Assembly (NCBI GenBank): GCA_026936325.1
Contig: JAPTHN010000001.1
Span: 97,541,859-97,605,858, forward strand
Source of the DNA: Platynereis dumerilii
Lineage: Eukaryota; Annelida; Polychaeta; Phyllodocida; Nereididae
Direction of reading: 5' to 3'
Length of the DNA: 64,000 bases
A program made the position numbers and the translations under genes. Under the pieces are notes generated by a model. The model did no database searches. It saw nothing but the letters and a program-made list of their open reading frames with translations, and was not told where the DNA came from. Positions 1-12,452 of the stretch are shown here, piece by piece (position 1 is the stretch's first letter; each line of letters opens with the position of its first letter).

Positions 1-2114
1 TACACGATCGAAAGCTTTAGAGGCATCTAAAAAACAACTGGTGGCTACTCCAGTCCCATCACATGGCGGAACTAAAATGTACAAATGATGAAAAACCTAT
101 TCTGAATTCATAGAAAAGATTGCCACAACTACCGTGAACTGGTGTCCATCCCCTGTCCCATCACATGGTGGGGCTAAAATGTTCTATTAATGAAAAACCC
201 ATCCTAAAGTCATGGAAAGGATTGCAACAATTACCATGAACTGGTGTCCATCCCCAGTTCCATCACATGACAAGACTGAAATGTGAAAATAATGTAAAAC
301 ACATCCTAAAGTCATGAAAATATCGCCACAATTATCGTGAACTGGTGGCCATCCCCTGTCTCAGCACGTGGTAGGGCCTAAAATGTGCAATTAATATTTA
401 ACCCATCCTAAAGTCATGGAAAGGATTGCCACAACTACCATGAACTGGTTGCTGACCCCAGTCCCACTAAATTGCGGGACTAAAATGTGCAATTAATGCA
501 AAAACCTGTGTTGAAGTCATGAAAAGGATTGCCACAATTACCATGAACTGGTTACCAACTCAAATCCCATCACAGAGCCGGAAAAAAATGTGCAATTAAT
601 GCAAAAACCCACCCTGAAGTCGTAGAAGGATTGCCACAATTACCGTGAATTGGTGGCCATTCCCAGTCATATCAAATGGTAGGGCTAAATTGTACAATTA
701 ATGAAAACCCATCCTAAAGTCATGGAAAGGATTGCCACAATTACCAAGAACTAGTTGCCAACTCCAGTCCCACCACATGGCGGGACTAAAATGCACAATT
801 AATACAAAATCACGTGTTGAAGTCATGAAAAGGATTGCCACAATTACCATGAACTGGTTGCCAACTGCAGTCCCACCAGATGGTGCGACTAAAATATGCT
901 ATTAATGCAAAAACCCGTGTTGAAGTCATGAAAAGGATTGCCACAATTACCATGAACTGGTTGCCAACTGCAATCCCATCACATGGCAGGACTAAAATAT
1001 GCAATTAATACAAAAACCCGTGTTGAAGTCATGAAAAGGATTGCCACAATTACCATGAACTGGTTGCCAAATGCAGTCCCACCAGATGGCAGGACTAAAA
1101 TATGCAATTAATACAAAAACCCGTGTTGAAGTCATGAAAAGGATTGCCACAATTACCAAGAACTAGTTGCCAACTCGAATCCCATCACAAAATGCAGGAA
1201 AAAAATGTGCAATTAATGCAAAAACCAATGTAGAAATAATGGAAAATGTTGCTAATTGCCAAAGACTGCTTGCCATCCCCAGTCCCGTCACATAACGGGA
1301 CTAAAATATGCAATTAATGCAAAAAACCTTGTTGAAGTCATGAAAAGGATTGCCACAATTACCATGAACTGGTTGCCAACTCCAGTCCCGACAGATGGTG
1401 CAACTAAAATATGCTATTAATGCAAAAACCCATGTTGAAGTCATGAAAAGGATTGCCACAATTACCATGAACTGGTTACCAACTGCAGTCCCACCACATG
1501 GCAGGACTAAAATATGCAATTAATGCAAAAACCTGTATTGAAGTCATGAAAAGGATTGCCACAATTACCATGAACTGGTTGCCATCTGCAGTCCAACTGC
1601 ATGGCGCGACTAAAATATGCAACTAATGCAAAAACCCGTGTTGAAGTCATGAAAAGGATTGCCACAATTACCATGAACTGGTTGCCAACTCCAGTCCCAC
1701 CAGATGTTGCAACTAAAATATGCTATTAATGCAAAAACCCGTGTTGAAGTCGTGAAAAGGATTGCCACAATTACCATGAACTGGTTGCCAACTGCAGTCC
1801 CACCACGTGGCGCGACCAAAATATGCAACTAATGCAAAAACCCGTGTTGAAGTCATGAAAAGCATTGCCACAATTACCATGAACTGGTTGCCAACTGCAG
1901 TCCAACCGCATGGCGCGACTAAAATATGCAATTAATGCAAAATCCCGTGTTGAAGTCATGAAAAGGATTGCCACAATTACCATGAACTGGTTGCCAACTG
2001 CAGTCCCACCACATGGCAGGACTAAAATACGCAATTAATGCAAAAACCCGTGTTGAAGTCATGAAAAGGATTGCCACAATTACCATGAACTGGTTGCCAA
2101 CTCCAGTCCCACCA
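1..2114. repeat. 103-bp satellite array, left part (about 20 units)
   Basis: Head-to-tail units of about 103 bp. Key segments are ACTAAAATATGCAATTAATG, GTGTTGAAGTCATGAAAAGG, ATTGCCACAATTACCATGAA and CTGGTTGCCAACTGCAGTCC. Repetition of the same point every 103 bp (for example 1610 and 1713) sets the period. Units in 1-780 are more diverged and use CATCCTAAAGTCATGGAAAG in place of GTGTTGAAGTCATGAAAAGG; units from 800 onward are nearly uniform. The array extends past the left window edge. Minus-strand open frames of 60-118 codons are by-products of the repeat. Confidence 0.97.
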
Positions 2115-4829
2115 CAGGCCCGTAGCCAGGATTTTTTATGGGGGGGTGTGTGGAAAGCAATGAAGGGGGGAACTGAGGCCCGTAGGGCCGAAAGTTTGCG
2201 GCGGGGGGTCTGGGGGCCGCTCAAGGCCCCCAGAAGCCAACGGATTTTAGACACTCTGAGACACATTCTGAGCATTCTAGAGAGTTAAATTTGATGGAAA
2301 AATTCCCAAAAAACTTCAACATGGTAACATCATTTAATATGCCAAAGAACACAGTCTTTGTGAATTTTGGCCTTTTCTTATAGCCTGGTCTATACTGATG
2401 ATCAACTCATATTGCAGAGAAGTTTCATACAATAATATATTAAAAACCAAGTGTTTTGAGCAAATAATTTTTCAAATCACTGGGTTTTTAATATATATTG
2501 TAATGAAAATTCTCTGCGATTTGAGAAAATCATCCATTTTGACTCTTTAAAAAAAGTCAAATTATGATTTTAACATCATGAACCACTTTTGGAGAATTTA
2601 ATTTAGTATGTTCACTGAATTTGCGAAAACACATAGACATACAGGGTTATTTGCAGGTAAATGGAGAGGCATTGACTCATGCTATGGTGGGGGCAGTGAG
2701 GGTCCTGTAAGAGGGGGTCATTGGAGGAAAAACACAGGAGAGGAAGGAGACAGGAGATTCTACAGAGGGATGCTAAGCCATACTGAAGAGGCAGGGCATA
2801 CTGAAGAGGCAGGGCAGGATGCATGCATCAGTTATAAGGCGAGAGGTAGAGAAGGAGAATGCAGAGAGGGTAGAGGAAGAGAGTTTAGAGGCAGGGATGG
2901 AGAGGGCGAGACCTAGGGAGGAGATGGGGGGACAAAAAACAATTGGGGTGAGGGCAGAAAAGGAGTGTCACCAAGCTAAGGGAGGTGCAAGAATGGAGGT
3001 GACGAGCTTGGGAGAAGGGAGTAGCTATTGCTAAGCGGATGAAGAAAGGGAGAGTATGAGTCAGACAGATAGAGGACTAAAGAGGGGGAGGATTGATACT
3101 TAAGAAGGCTAAAACTATCAGGAGGCGGCAAGGCAGCCACAAGAGCTAGTATACAGAAGAAGTAGTCCAAACATTGCTTCTGACTCCAGAAATGTAGTAA
3201 TAGAGAATGTAGAGAGGTGCAAGTCAGAGAGATATAGATTACTAGGGAAGGAGGAAGATGAATAAACAGGAGAAGGTGTGAGCTAACAGGAGGAAGCCAA
3301 AAAGAGGGAGGAGTTAGTCTTTGCATTGCTTCTGAATATAGAAATGCAGAAATGTAACTGAGGAGGTGGAAAGCAGAGAGATGCTGTAGGTATAGAGTGA
3401 GGAGACATAAGCTAGGGAGAAACCAGTGAGGAAGCTATTATTACTAATTTATTAGGAGCCCCAAGAACTACGGAGTAGGCAGAAAGGCATACAGAGAGAA
3501 CGGAGTAATAGATGGAGAAGGCATATATATATGTCAGGGAGAGGGCAGACAGGGAGGAGAGAAGAATTGTTGTGGAGGAGAGAAAAGCTGTTGAGGAAGA
3601 AGAAAGGACAAGGAGGAGACAGATAGGAAGACTAGATGTGGCTGCATTAGGAGGCGGCAGCGAGAGAGTAATTAGAGAGGCCCAAGAGATGGAGGAGGGG
3701 TGCAGAGACACAGGAAGCAAGAGCTAAGGAGCAGGAAAGAGCTATTGGGGAGGAGACTAGAACTGGATGGATACAGAAAGGGATAATGCAGGGAGGGAAG
3801 TGTCACTTTCCCTTTTTAGAAATTGCCGGAAGTTCTGGTATATATCGGGCAGTGCAAACACACCCTTCACACCCCCTGGCCATAATTTTATTTGGGAATT
3901 TCATACTTTAGAGTAGAGCAACATGGACCTTATGTTTAACAGCAATACAACTTTGCATGCTGGTCGTACTCTGTCCCTCAAGACCATTCAGGGCTTCTTT
4001 GTGAGGGGAGGCCACATGATAGGATACACCCCCTGCTCCCTTCTCTTATTCCAGCAATATCAGTTATCCCCCATTTCGCCCCCCATTTTTCCCACCCCTT
4101 CTACCCCCTCTTCTCCCTCTTGCCCCCGCTTCCCCCTCTTGCCCCCGCTTCCCTCGATTTACCCCCCTCTTCCCCATTCCCCACTCTTGCTCCCGTTTCC
4201 CCCACATAACCTCAGGCTACTCACTTCCCCCAATTTCCCTGCCTTTCCCCCTCACTGCCTCTAATTAAATGTTCTTATCTTAGCGTTATCCTAGCCCCGA
4301 TACGACCCGCTGTGTTTTGGCCAGTTGTGCGTCGGAGTTATCAACACTGGAGCTAGCGTTATCCCATAGGGAGGGGGATGGTGTTTCTTCTTAATACCAC
4401 TACCTACTCCAATTTCAGATGTAAAGTTTCTTCAGCCTCATTGCCCAGTGCCCATCCACACAAAAACGCCTGCCGTATATGGATGAGTCACATTGTGTAA
4501 TTCTTTTCTTGGCAAAAAATACAAAAAACCTATTGAAATCGAAGAAGAATATTCTTATAGGACTACCCCCTCTTTTAAAAATACTACAATCTGGGCCTAT
4601 TTAAAGAAATTCTGATTGGTCCCTCAAATGGTTGCTTGTGTTTCTTGAGCAATGCATACATTTATTTTTGTTTGGAAATAAATCCAATCAGAAAGCATAT
4701 TGCAACTGCGTGAACCGATATTCGCGGATTCTCGCCAAAAACGCGTAAGATCATTGTGGATTCAAGGGGGAGGTTGGGCTGTGGGGGGGTGTGTACACAC
4801 CCTACACACCCCCCCTGGCTACGGGCCTG
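2115..4829. mobile_element. Non-autonomous TIR DNA transposon inserted in the satellite (2.7 kb)
   Basis: The left end reads CAGGCCCGTAGCCAGG and the right end is its exact complement. The match resumes beyond a short gap as GGGGGGTGTGTRG. The 5-bp CACCA occurs at 2110-2114 and 4830-4834. Removing the element restores an ordinary satellite junction (CCCACCAGATGTTGCA), so both the ends and the duplication are well supported. No transposase-like frame is present. The interior is a purine-rich degenerate repeat (about 2680-3760), then a C/T-rich stretch (about 4030-4260). The superfamily is unsettled: C-A-G termini occur in hAT-like elements, but the usual hAT duplication is 8 bp. Confidence 0.85.
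2680..3760 (+). repeat. Purine-rich degenerate repeat inside the transposon
   Basis: About 1.1 kb dominated by AGGAG/GAGAG-type sequence with internal similarity. CATTGCTTCTGA followed by an AGAAATG-containing stretch occurs near 3172 and again near 3323, each followed by a GCAGAGAG-like context. No coding signature. Confidence 0.6.
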
Positions 4830-5893
4830 CACCAGATGTTGCAACTAAAATATGCAACTAATGAAAAAACCCATGTTGAAGTCATGAAAAGGATTGCCAC
4901 AATTACCATGAACTGGTTACCAACTGCAGTCCCACCAGATGGTGCGACTAAAATATGCAATTAATGCAAAAAGCCGTGTTGAAGTCATGAAAAGGATTTT
5001 CACAATTACCATGAACTGGTTGCCAACAGCAGTCCCATCACATGGCAGGACTAAAATATGCAATTAATACAAAAACCCGTGTTGAAGTCATGAAAAGGAT
5101 TGCCACAATTACCATGAACTGGTTGCCAACTGCAGTCCCACAAAATGGTGCGACTAAAATATGCTATTAATGCAAAAACCCGTGTTGAAGTCATGAAAAG
5201 GATTGCCACAATTACCATGAACTGGTTGCCAACTGCAGTCCCACCACATGGCAGGACTAAAATATGCAATTAATACAAAAACAAAAACCCGTGTTGAAGT
5301 CACGAAAAGGATTGCCACAATTACCATGAACTGGTTGCCAACTGCAGTCCCACCACATGGCAGGACTAAAATATGCAATTAATGCAAAAACCCGTGTTGA
5401 AGTCATGAAAAGGATTGCCACAATTACCAAGAACTAGTTGTCAACTCAAATCCCATCACATGGCAGGAAAAAAATGTGCAATTAATGCAAAAACCAATGT
5501 AGAAATAATGGAAAATGTTGCTAATCGCCAAAGACTGCTTGCCATCCCCAGTCCCATCACATGGCGGGACTAAAATATGCAATTAATGCAAAAGCCAATC
5601 CTGAAGTCATGGAAAGCATTGCAAATAACCATGAGCTGGTTGCTAGCCTCGTTCCCATCACATGGTGGTGCTTAAATGTGCAATTAATGAAAAACCCATC
5701 CTGAAGTCGTGGAAGAATTGCCACCATTATGATGAACTGGTTGTCATCCCCAGTCCCATCACATGGTGGGAATACATATGCAATTAATGCAAAACCCTAT
5801 CCTGAAGTCATGGAAGGATTGCCACAATTGCCATGAACTGGTGGTCATCCCCAGTCCCATCACATCGTGGGATAAAATGTACAATTAATGAAC
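4830..5893. repeat. 103-bp satellite array, right part (about 10 units)
   Basis: Same unit and orientation as 1-2114, continuing directly after the transposon. The last three or four units (5480-5893) revert to the diverged type with CCTGAAGTCATGGAA also seen at the far left edge. The array then ends in single-copy-looking sequence. Confidence 0.95.
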
Positions 5894-6339
5894 AAGAACC
5901 CAGGGATTCGAAATGGAGGTGGCGTACTGTCCTGAGTTCAGATTCCCTTGAAAATGACTAATTCTCATAGTGCCCAGCTGTAGTAAAAATATTGAGTGCT
6001 AAATCTCAGAATTTTATAATTCATTTTCAAGCCACAAAATGGCCTTTTGGCGCAGGTGATGGAAAAACTAATAAATTTCATGAAAGAACTTGGAACACTG
6101 CATACAAAACTGTTTTCAGAGTGTTCAACTGGCAATAAAGTTGATACCAGTCAGGGGCGTCAGTTTCATTTTAAAGTGGAGGGGCAAATAGTGGTCACAC
6201 CTTCATGGCAGGCGTTAGTGAAAAATTATTTTTTATTTCAATTCAGAAATGTGCAATTTGGCCAAAACGTGGTGGGGCAAATGCCCACCAGCCTCACCTA
6301 CACTGATGCCACTGATGAAAAAAAAAGAGTTGCTGAAGA
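5894..6339. other. Unique-looking stretch with a small MITE-like element
   Basis: No gene. 6152-6314 has imperfect inverted ends, CAGGGGCGTCAGTTT against CAGTGGCATCAGTGT (12 of 15 match). No convincing target duplication was found, so the element call is weak. Confidence 0.4.
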
Positions 6340-6567
6340 ACATGCGTCTGGATGGATGGATGACTGGGGCTGTACGTCCTGTATTTATGCACTTTGTGGG
6401 CTAATTAGGACAGGGGGAGGACATGGCAATGAGGTGAAGGATGATTGAAACAGCCCTCCAACATAGGCCCTGGTGACCCGGCAAGAGCTGGATTCGAACC
6501 CTGGACCCAGCGATTGGCAGTCCAGCATGCTACCACTAGACCAACCCTCCCCCCACATGCATCTGGA
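6340..6567 (-). mobile_element. tRNA-derived SINE with target-site duplications
   Basis: Flanked by ACATGCGTCTGGA (6340-6352) and ACATGCATCTGGA (6555-6567), 12 of 13 identical. On the minus strand the element begins with a tRNA-like head. The A-box-like GGTTGGTCTAGTGGTAGC is complementary to 6529-6546 and a perfect B box GGTTCGAATCC to 6490-6500. The anticodon-loop position reads GCC, hinting at a tRNA-Gly-type ancestor. A body of about 130 bp of unknown origin follows, with a short ATCC tetranucleotide tail (GGAT repeats at 6351-6361 on the plus strand). The tetranucleotide tail and duplications are hallmarks of LINE-driven retroposition. Confidence 0.85.
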
Positions 6568-7275
6568 GTAATTGGATCTGATGAAACATTCTCTGCCAGT
6601 GCTTCTGCAGTTGTCTTCCTATTTTTTGTCTGTGTTGTGGTAATGCAACAAAGCCCTTGGAAAACAAAGGCTAAGAACAACTAGGTAAGGTGAACTCTGC
6701 TACTGAGAGGCCAGTTCAAATCAAAGTGACTACAGATTCAGAATGAGGTCAAAAGATTTAATATTCGCTTACATTTGCAAAAGAAGTAAATGACCATTCT
6801 TGCAAATGTTTACACTTGAAACCACTTTAGATGAAAACCATAGCAATCAGGTAGAACAAGTTCGAGCATTACTTCTTATGCCCCTTTCACACCAATTTCA
6901 TACAGCTTGCATGGGACTATTGTGTAACTGTCCCATGTTGATATTGTAGGAATCTGATGTCTTTCTTCTTGAGCGTCCATAAGCTCCCAGAATGTCTTCT
7001 CAAGGCCAGTGAGACCTGAAGTGCCAGCCTCAGGCTCAGGTGAAACACCACGGTAGCGGCATTGAATTTGATCGATAATCATTATCTTTTTGATCAATTG
7101 TCAACAAGTACGGTCTTTATGAAATGTGCAACAACTTTTTGGGATATCCTGTATTTTAAAAAACATTTCTCTAAGCATATTAACGGAACCTGTACCAAAA
7201 CATTTAATATAATTTTCATAACTGTCCCATTGCGCCATATCCACTGCATGGATGCTTATCAAAATCAAATCAGTT
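6568..7275. other. No gene or repeat recognised
   Basis: AT-rich. Short open frames on both strands lack coding character. Confidence 0.6.
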
Positions 7276-7283
7276 CTTTGTTG

Positions 7284-7532
7284 CAAGGGTGCCGGAACAG
7301 GGGGGGCAATTGCCCCTGCTGCCCCTGGCCAGGAAGGGCGGGGGGGCAAGGTTGCCCTTTTCATTTCCAAGAAAAAACACTATTAGGCCTTAATTTTCAG
7401 TGAATTTAGGTAAAAATCTATAAGTATATATTCAAAATTGTCATTGCCGCTCAGTAAATTTTTGTTTCGTGAATTAGATTTGCCCTTTCTCGACCGACCG
7501 CCCCTGCCACCCGCGTTTCCTTCTGGCACCCC
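7284..7532. mobile_element. hAT-like MITE (about 250 bp)
   Basis: The ends are inverted: AAGGGTGCCGGAA on the left and the complement of GGGGTGCCAGAAGG on the right. TTCTTTGTTG occurs on both sides (7274-7283 and 7533-7542). An 8-bp core CTTTGTTG fits the hAT duplication size. G/C-rich ends, AT-rich middle, no coding capacity. Confidence 0.65.
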
Positions 7533-7542
7533 TTCTTTGTTG

Positions 7543-8847
7543 TGGTGGTGATTGCAAGACTACAGTGTTTCATTAGCCCATACAGCTGGACAGCTAGAGT
7601 GACAGACAGACAAACAGACGGAAGAACAGACTCCCGCAAAAGAAAACATTAGGCCTGTCCTACAGTGCCTCTTCTGCAACTATAGACCTGTTTCTTTTCT
7701 GTCCATATTCTATATTAATGGATTGCTTGCAAAGTTATTGTGCATATTCAGCTGAGAGTCAGTCGCTTTCAGAAAAATTGCTGACTCGGAAAAAAGTGAC
7801 TTTTCTGTTTACGAGGTTTGACAGGTATAACTCCAAAAATGACAATTCTGGTGTGTCACAGAATAATTTCTTGTATTTTTCCAAACTTATGACTTCTTTT
7901 AAAATTTATGTCCCACAAAAGCTTATCTTCGGTATTTAAGAAACAGCAAGATTAGCAAATTTCATCATCAAAGGTAAACCTTTTTTTTTTTTAGATCTGC
8001 TCCGATATTGAAAACAGCTTATTTTCATTCTTCCAATGTTTTAAAAGGAACTGAAGTAGTACCATATAAATTAAACCACCAAGTGGGACGTCTCTGTTCC
8101 AGACACTCACCTACCAAAAGAAACTACAATACCCATTTGCAATATGCATTGACAATGATAAAAATACAGAGGTGAGCAAGTGTATAAGATTGAAACTGAT
8201 ATAAAATTACAACAATAGTATGAATTGTAAAATTAAACAATCATGAATGTATTGAAATTCTTTCAAAAGACATGCAGATTGTTTAGCTGTTGGCAGTGTC
8301 ACAGCTAAATGCTGAAGGTTTGCTGCTGCACATCCTGTTTTTTATCATTGTCATCAATGGCCCAGCATGCAGTAAGAGTGTTACAAAAGGTTTTTAAAAG
8401 GCTAACAAAAATAGTAAACCATAATTTGTTTTTATAACCTTTTGATTTTGATATAACCTTTTATATATAGAAACATTCATTGAATTTATTTATTTTTTGT
8501 CAAACTAAGCATTTGCTTTGTTAGTAACCTAGCATGTGCCTGTCATTCAGTATACCACCAATCTGCTACATTTAAATAAACAAGAAAAAGTACCTTAACA
8601 TTTCTGGTGAATGCAACCTGGCCACAGCATCAGAATTCTGTTGCAATGCAGTCAGAACAATTGACTGCAAAATATCATTTAAGGTGATATTTAAGTGCTC
8701 TGTATATTTAAGTTGTGGATCAATCCTTCAATTGTCAAGAAATCTATTCTGTTAACTAAAACAAACAAACAGACAAACTGTGATGCACCGATTGGGTGTT
8801 GTTTTTGTCAGAGACAATCATTGCACACAGATCTGAAAAAGTGTATG
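7543..8847. other. No gene or repeat recognised
   Basis: AT-rich sequence with homopolymer runs. Only short, low-quality open frames. Confidence 0.6.
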
Positions 8848-8850
8848 TTA

Positions 8851-9137
8851 CGGGCCGACCAGATGATCTTTGGGGGGGGGGGCTATAGATATTTGGTGAA
8901 AAAAAAAGATTTGGTGAAAAAAAAAACACTGAAAAAAAAAAGTTTGTTCAACACATGGAAAAAAAAATTGTTTCCATCTGTAGCTAGGGTACAGTAATGT
9001 TAAAATTCAGATTAAAAAGTTTGTCACTAGTGAGCATTCGAAAAAAATTATTCGTCGATGTGCCGCGAACAAAAAAGTTTGTCCCGCAATTAAAGTCCAT
9101 AGCCCCCCCCCCCCCCGACTAAAATCTGGTCGGCCCC
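8851..9137. mobile_element. MITE with GGGCCGACCAGAT ends (287 bp)
   Basis: 13-bp perfect inverted ends, GGGCCGACCAGAT at 8852-8864 and ATCTGGTCGGCCC at 9124-9136. The similarity continues inward through a long G run and CTATRGA. TTA flanks both sides (8848-8850 and 9138-9140). The centre is poly-A rich. No coding capacity. Superfamily not assigned. Confidence 0.75.
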
Positions 9138-9140
9138 TTA

Positions 9141-9739
9141 TTATTTCACACTGGTGGCTCAAATCGGAACTTCTAATTCCCACAAGTCCTGAATATCCCA
9201 ATTATTTCCCTGACAGTTTCCATAAGTCCACACATATCCCATTATCCCCAATTAGTCAGATCAATCCCACAAAATCCCTGGTTATAGTTTCAATATCCAG
9301 CAATTCCCTATTGTCCCTATAAAAATTTTAAAACTTCATAACATTTCATAACTCCTAGAACTCCCATATGGGACCTCCATTTGGGAATTATGAGGTTAAA
9401 TGGGGCCTCCCATAGGTGGAGATTCATATTCTTGTTAGTTGGCAGTTACACTATACACCCTGGGTCCCAAGCACCCGATATAAAAGCTTGCGGGATAAGC
9501 TTTTCCCCCAAGGTTAAAGGGGAGTGTTTCAGGGTATATAGGTGGTAACTTCGAAAGTCGTATAGGCATATAAACTGACCAAGGAAAAATCTCTCTGTGT
9601 GGCAAATTCTTTCTAGTCACCGTTGTGGATACACTGAGAGTCTCCCGAAGCAAATATAAGATGTGGACTAACTGGACTCCATGAGCAGCTTCAGAAATAA
9701 ACTGCACCTTCTTGTTTGGATCTGTCATTTGCAACTATC
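9141..9739. other. No gene recognised; C/T-rich in its first part
   Basis: 9160-9320 shows loose repetition of TCCCAATTATTTCCC-like and ATCCC-containing strings. Nothing else is identifiable. Confidence 0.5.
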
Positions 9740-9956
9740 CAATGCACTGTGCACTAACGAGGGGGGTACCCTCGCCATCAGGGTAGCCATTACAACTCCC
9801 GATTTGTGATTTCAAAGTGAAATTGCAAGGCATTTATGAGGAGTGAGGTCTTCAAATTGGGAAGATAGGTTAAATGATTTGTGGAATTAATAATTGCAAA
9901 GCATCAGATTCAAACATGCAAGATGAAGTAAGATATTTATGAAATAAGAAATCACT

Positions 9957-10182
9957 CGAGGCGAGGGTACCACAAAAAATGAAAAATGGTAGGGCGAGGG
10001 TACCAGCAATTTGGCGAGGGTACCAACACTTTTTGGCGAGGGTACCAACACTTTTTTGGCGAGGGTACTAGCATTTTGGCGAGGGTACCAACCCGGAAGT
10101 GGCGAGGGTACTGTAAGATTTGGACGAGGGTCACTTCCGGTTGGCGAGGGTAACCACCAAAATGAAACTGGCGAGGGTAAAG
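9957..10182 (+). repeat. Sub-terminal array of GGCGAGGGTACC motif (about ten copies)
   Basis: Ten same-orientation copies at 18-35 bp spacing, most TTGGCGAGGGTACC, separated by AT-rich spacers such as AACACTTTTT. The motif is half of the palindrome GGCGAGGGTACCCTCGCC, whose right part lies within the TIR. Two copies sit between a 9-bp inverted pair, CCGGAAGTG (10093-10101) and CACTTCCGG (10132-10140). Confidence 0.9.
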
Positions 10183-10921
10183 CAATCTGAGACAATATGA
10201 GCAAACAGTCTTGCAGTGAAGGAAATGAGGTAGAGCTTGGGGGAGCTGAGCTCCCTTTATCAGAAAAGTTGGGGGAGCTCTTCCCTACTACAGATCCACC
10301 CCCCCCCCATGATCAGTGGTGAAAGTACAATTTCCTGTTATACCTTTTCAATTCTGCAGGTACTAAAATTTCACTCTTGTGTAAGGAATTTTTTCCCTTT
10401 CAAAAATTTGCAACGGTGCGATGCTGCCGCACCATTTAACTCCCCCGACGCAAATTTTCCATTTCCATCACTGCAGTCTAGGAAGCATCAGCTTATCAAT
10501 TAACTCATCATGACAAAACAGCAGCACTATAATAGGCCTATCATTTGTGCCCCAATGTGGAGGTTAGTACAATGTGGATTTGACACATTTTGGCATATTT
10601 AACTACAAATAAAAATAAATAGGGAGAACTGAAGAAATGCACTTGACTCTGACAACCAGTTGTCAACCACAGATAAAAACAATAGGTTGTAGGCCGGCAT
10701 AGAAGGTTCGCCATTCCCTATACCATAGTTAATCTCTCAACTCTAAATATTTGACATTCATTATTGTGTGCAACATTCACTAAACATAGGACATGCAGAA
10801 CATTTTTTAAATATCACTAGCCTTAGGCCTTATCATGCCCAATCAGAACACAAAACATTTCCAATTCATTTCAAGTCAGCCTGTGTATGAAAATTCCTTT
10901 TACAATGCAAATTTGATATAT

Positions 10922-11151
<230 letters not shown>

Positions 11152-11639
11152 CCATAGTTTACTACTGAAGTCAAAAGCATAGACTCTGGGCATGTCATGT
11201 TTTACATAAAATTACAAGAGAAAATATATAACAAATTGTCTGGTGAATCACAAAGTGTTGAGATCCCAGACCCTGACCTGGCAAAGGGCAGGGGAAGTAA
11301 ACCATGTATCACACTGTGTATAAAATAGAGACGTATTCAATCATTACTGAGTCTGTGCTTTTGACTTCAGCAGTAAAATCTTTTTGTTTCTCCCTGTGCT
11401 GACATTGATGTGATATTTTACATTTTCTGATTATAAACACATTTGATTGCCATGTAGCATTTTGTGAGTGCTACATTCTAATCCCAATTATAGGTACCTG
11501 CATCGTAAGACCCCTTGTTGTAAGACCGACTTGCCTGATGTGACAGCCTTCCTCCCACACTAAGTAGTATTTTTAGTGCATTTTGCACCCTCTCAAGAGA
11601 CCACACCCCCATGAGAGACCACTTCATGACTGCAGAAAG

Positions 11640-11875
11640 GCAGTCTTCTAGCGCACCATTTAGTGTCCAAGGGGGGGGGGAGGCTTGGATTTTTTTTTGG
11701 AAATTATAAATTCTTAATGAGGCATTGCTTGATTTAGGAATGAATATTTGGGGGACTTCGGGAATTTGAAATAAATAAAAACTGCCGCCTTCACCATGAA
11801 ATAGATAATTCAACCCCCCCCCCCCAGGATAACTGCAAGCCCCCCTGGAAATTAAATGCTCGCCCCCTTATGATT
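11640..11875. repeat. Fragment of a dispersed repeat with G-run/C-run ends
   Basis: TCCAAGGGGGGGGGAGGCTT at the left and a long C run followed by AGGATAACTGCAAGCCCCCC at the right. The interior string GATTTAGGAATGAATATTTG (about 11731-11750) recurs at about 32501-32520 in the gene intron, preceded in both places by an AATGAGG...TTGCTT stretch. Confidence 0.5.
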
Positions 11876-12036
11876 TTAGAAAGGTTTATGTTAACAGGAC
11901 AGGCTGGGATCACAGTTATAGGCAAATAGTAGTCTCATGTTCACAGTAAGAAACATCTGTTTAACATGGGTATTTGATAGCTACAATTTGATAATTTCTT
12001 TTAGTGTCTCTATGTGTATGTATTGTCTTCTTTCAT

Positions 12037-12292
12037 AGATCGATAGATAGATAGACAGATACATACATACATACATACATACATACATACATACATACAT
12101 ACATACATACATGCATACATACATACATACATACATACATACATACATACATACATACATACATACATACATACATACATACATACATACATACATACAT
12201 ACCTACATACATACATGCATACATACATACATACATACATACATACATACATACATACATACATACATGCAGAGATACATGCAGAGATACAG
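12037..12292. repeat. ATAC (plus short GATA) tetranucleotide microsatellite
   Basis: About 215 bp of TACA repeats preceded by GATA units. Associated open frames are artefacts. Confidence 0.98.
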
Positions 12293-12381
12293 AGATAACG
12301 TAAATCTAACTTCACCATTGCTTTTCCAGCTTTTGTAACAACAGCAAACAAAGAAAACTCCATAACTGTTTCAGTTATTTC

Positions 12382-12452
12382 AGGTGGTACCCTCACCATG
12401 ACAATTATTGGAAATGGTGGTACCCTCGATAGGCTTTTGTGGTTACCCTCGC
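12382..12452 (-). repeat. Inverted counterparts of the sub-terminal motif
   Basis: GGTACCCTCACC, GGTACCCTCGAT and GTTACCCTCGCC, three copies facing the left-hand array near the right end of the same element. Confidence 0.8.

Noticed and set aside
810-2275. Series of 60-118-codon minus-strand frames (MHILVLPCGG type)
   Set aside because: By-products of the 103-bp satellite unit; the same peptide pieces recur in shifted frames.
6047-6448. 133-codon plus-strand frame
   Set aside because: It crosses a MITE-like segment and the antisense side of the SINE.
6490-6546. A functional tRNA-Gly gene
   Set aside because: The boxes are intact but the T-stem pairs poorly, and the unit is followed by a SINE body, tail and target duplications.
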